Below are positions 6,290-9,424 of a stretch of 9,424 nucleotides of DNA, in pieces. Position 1 is the stretch's first letter. Each line of letters opens with the position of its first letter. Origin of the DNA: Actinomycetes bacterium (lineage in GTDB: Bacteria > Actinomycetota > Actinomycetes > S36-B12 > UBA10799); the NCBI GenBank assembly GCA_029779995.1, contig JAKOZM010000325.1, positions 1 to 9,424 on the forward strand. Direction: 5' to 3'. Made by a program: the position numbers and the translations under genes. The notes under the pieces were generated by a model that did no database searches, was not told the origin of the DNA, and worked only from the letters and a program-made list of their open reading frames with translations.

Positions 6290-6396
6290 GCCTGAGGTCG
6301 CGACAGGGTTCGCAGCCACCCCACCCGGCCGGCCTGGCTGCAGGGGTGCGAAATGACTCCGGTGCAGGGGGCGCGCTGGCGGTGTGAACGCGAAAC

Positions 6397-6437
6397 CGCG
6401 GGCCGAACGCGTCGTTTATCGACGCCTTCGGCCCGCG
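6397..6437 (-). terminator. Terminator hairpin after acs
   Basis: CGCGGGCCGAA (6397-6407) pairs with TTCGGCCCGCG (6427-6437), and inside a C-C mismatch GCGTCG (6409-6414) pairs with CGACGC (6420-6425). The loop is TTTAT. It begins 4 bases after the acs stop codon. Only a weak GGTTTCG follows on the minus strand, so this is a U-poor terminator of the kind common in actinobacteria. Confidence 0.75.
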
Positions 6438-6440
6438 CCT

Positions 6441-8378
<1,938 letters not shown>

Positions 8379-8386
8379 TGGGTGAG

Positions 8387-8391
8387 CTCCT
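8387..8391 (-). promoter_or_regulatory. acs: Ribosome binding site fixing the acs start
   Basis: AGGAG on the minus strand, 8 bases before the ATG at 8378. It supports that ATG over the open frame that continues upstream to 8501. Confidence 0.65.
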
Positions 8392-8421
8392 GGGCGTCGG
8401 TTGAAGAGGAAGAGACTGGTG

Positions 8422-8462
8422 ACCGGCCGGGTGGCGGGGCCAACTCGCACCACCCGGCCGGT
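8422..8462 (-). terminator. Strong intercistronic hairpin between symporter and acs
   Basis: A perfect 13-bp inverted repeat, ACCGGCCGGGTGG (8422-8434) and CCACCCGGCCGGT (8450-8462), with a 15-base loop. It starts 10 bases after the symporter stop codon and is followed on the minus strand by a pyrimidine-rich stretch (TCTCTTCCTCTTC). This is the form of an intrinsic terminator. Only 43 bases separate it from the acs ATG, with no promoter I can recognise in between, so it may instead be a partial terminator or RNA-stability element within one symporter-acs transcript. Confidence 0.6.
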
Positions 8463-8472
8463 GTCTGCAGGG

Positions 8473-9424
8473 TTAGTGCGAGACGGCTGCCTTCTCGGCA
8501 CCGGCGCCGGTCAGCGACCGGACCTCCATCTCGGCGTACTTCGTCAGGTCGGACTTCGCCGGGTCGGTGACGCTGCCCAGCCAGCCCAGGAAGAAGGCCA
8601 GCGGGATCGAGACCAGACCAGGGTTGTCCAGCGGGAACCAGTGGAAGTCGACTCCCTGCAACATCGACGGGCTCTTGGTCGCACCTTCGGGGATCGGCTT
8701 ACCCGACACCACCGGCGAGAACAGGATCAGCCCGATCGACGAGATCAGACCGCCGTAGATGCTCCACAGGGCGCCCCGGGTGGTGAAGCCCTTCCAGAAC
8801 AGCGAGTAGATGATCGTCGGCAGGTTCGCACTGGCCGCAACTGCGAAGGCCAGGGCCACCAGGAAGGCGATGTTCTGGTCCTTGGCGAGGATGCCACCCA
8901 GGATTGCGAACACGCCGATCACGACTGCGGCGATGCGGGCGACCCGCACCTCAGCGTCGGCCGACACCTCGTTCTTCTTGATGACGTTGGCGTACACGTC
9001 ATGGGCGAAGGAGGCGCTGGCAGTGATGGTCAAGCCGGCGACCACCGCCAGAATCGTGGCGAAGGCAACCGCGGAGATGAAGCCCAGCAGCAGCGTGCCG
9101 CCCAACTCATAGGCGAGCAGCGGTGCCGCGGAGTTCGCTCCGCCTGGCGCCTTCGCGATGACATCGGCACCGACCAGAGCGGCGGCACCGAAGCCCAGCA
9201 CCAGGCTGAACAGGTAGAACACGCCGATCAGGGTGATGGCGTACACCACGGACTTGCGGGCTTCCTTGGCGGTCGGAACCGTGTAGAAGCGCATCAGCAC
9301 GTGCGGCAGACCGGCGGTGCCAAGAACCAGGGCCATCGACAATGAAATGAAGTCGATCTTCGACAGGGTGGTCTTGCCGTACTTGGCACCCGGGTCGAGC
9401 AGTTTGTCACCCAGCGGGCTGTTG
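8473..9424 (-). CDS. actP: Cation/acetate symporter, ActP/MctC type, N-terminal part beyond the window
   Basis: The last 316 residues of an SSS-family symporter; the N-terminal ~40% lies off the right edge. The diagnostic [16 protein letters not shown] motif is near the visible start. It is followed by about eight hydrophobic helices, including [39 protein letters not shown] and [19 protein letters not shown]. The C-terminal tail is charged ([18 protein letters not shown]) and ends at a TAA. C. glutamicum MctC, a pyruvate/acetate/propionate carrier, and E. coli ActP belong to this branch. It is followed by acs in the same direction, mirroring the E. coli acs-yjcH-actP linkage and supporting acetate as a substrate. 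The visible part of its extracytoplasmic loop (27 residues before the motif) lacks the beta-rich Val/Thr stretch of the other symporter in this window, and the two proteins differ clearly, so they are not a recent duplication. Confidence 0.93.
   Translation of the reverse strand, partial: NSPLGDKLLDPGAKYGKTTLSKIDFISLSMALVLGTAGLPHVLMRFYTVPTAKEARKSVVYAITLIGVFYLFSLVLGFGAAALVGADVIAKAPGGANSAAPLLAYELGGTLLLGFISAVAFATILAVVAGLTITASASFAHDVYANVIKKNEVSADAEVRVARIAAVVIGVFAILGGILAKDQNIAFLVALAFAVAASANLPTIIYSLFWKGFTTRGALWSIYGGLISSIGLILFSPVVSGKPIPEGATKSPSMLQGVDFHWFPLDNPGLVSIPLAFFLGWLGSVTDPAKSDLTKYAEMEVRSLTGAGAEKAAVSH

Larger units (their letters stand above)
6016..6440. other. Gene-free, hairpin-rich region between convergent genes
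   Basis: I see no convincing coding sequence here. A 78-codon plus-strand frame (6120-6356) is crossed by the inverted repeats and has no ribosome site. The stretch is less G+C-rich than its surroundings around 6150-6290. It contains the four-copy inverted motif (6148-6289), a 7-bp inverted repeat GCAGCCA / TGGCTGC (6312-6318 and 6335-6341), and the acs terminator hairpin (6397-6437). A TTGACA at 6021-6026 has no matching -10. It probably serves for transcription termination and as a landing site for a repeat element. Confidence 0.6.

Noticed and set aside
6021..6290. Possible small RNA from a TTGACA at 6021 to the hairpin at 6244-6289
   Set aside because: No acceptable -10 hexamer exists 16-19 bases after TTGACA (GTGCGG is there), so a promoter cannot be supported; kept only as part of the gene-free region.
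6120..6356. 78-codon plus-strand frame
   Set aside because: No ribosome site, GTG start only, and the inverted repeats run through it; no codon-position bias comparable to the real genes.

Overview
The window comes from a high-GC actinomycete-like bacterium. The evidence is very high G+C at third codon positions, GTG as well as ATG starts, and tightly overlapping genes. The SSS symporter, acetyl-CoA synthetase and LytTR system are of the types common in Actinobacteria. I cannot name a genus. Almost everything is coded on the minus strand, so transcription runs from high to low coordinates; one small gene points the other way. The theme is uptake, sensing and activation of acetate or a related short-chain carboxylate.

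Layout from the right edge, in the direction of transcription. At 9424-8473 is the C-terminal part of a cation/acetate symporter (ActP/MctC type). A 13-bp GC-rich hairpin follows its stop codon. Next is acs (8378-6441), acetyl-CoA synthetase, closed by a long hairpin at 6437-6397. Between about 6016 and 6440 lies a gene-free stretch. It holds four alternately inverted copies of an ~18-bp motif and several further hairpins. A small plus-strand gene (5812-6012) codes for a 66-residue cysteine-rich protein with paired CxxC clusters.

Divergent from that gene is a five-gene operon running 5689 to 783: a LytS-type sensor kinase with a GAF-like region, a LytTR response regulator, a two-TM small protein of DUF485/DUF4212 type, a second SSS symporter with an unusual extracytoplasmic insertion, and a DUF294-type nucleotidyltransferase. 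Four of the gene junctions are stop/start overlaps or a 3-bp gap, so the five are almost certainly co-translated. Last is a separate gene with two PAS domains (696 to beyond position 1), which has its own candidate promoter overlapping the nucleotidyltransferase stop codon.

Working model (inference): one symporter brings acetate in and Acs converts it to acetyl-CoA. The kinase/regulator pair senses a carboxylate and controls the second symporter, in the manner of the E. coli LytTR systems BtsSR and YpdAB, which control pyruvate transporters. The nucleotidyltransferase may modify or tune a partner. The points most worth a second look are the four-copy inverted repeat, the sensor-symporter-nucleotidyltransferase operon, the symporter insertion and the small cysteine-rich protein.
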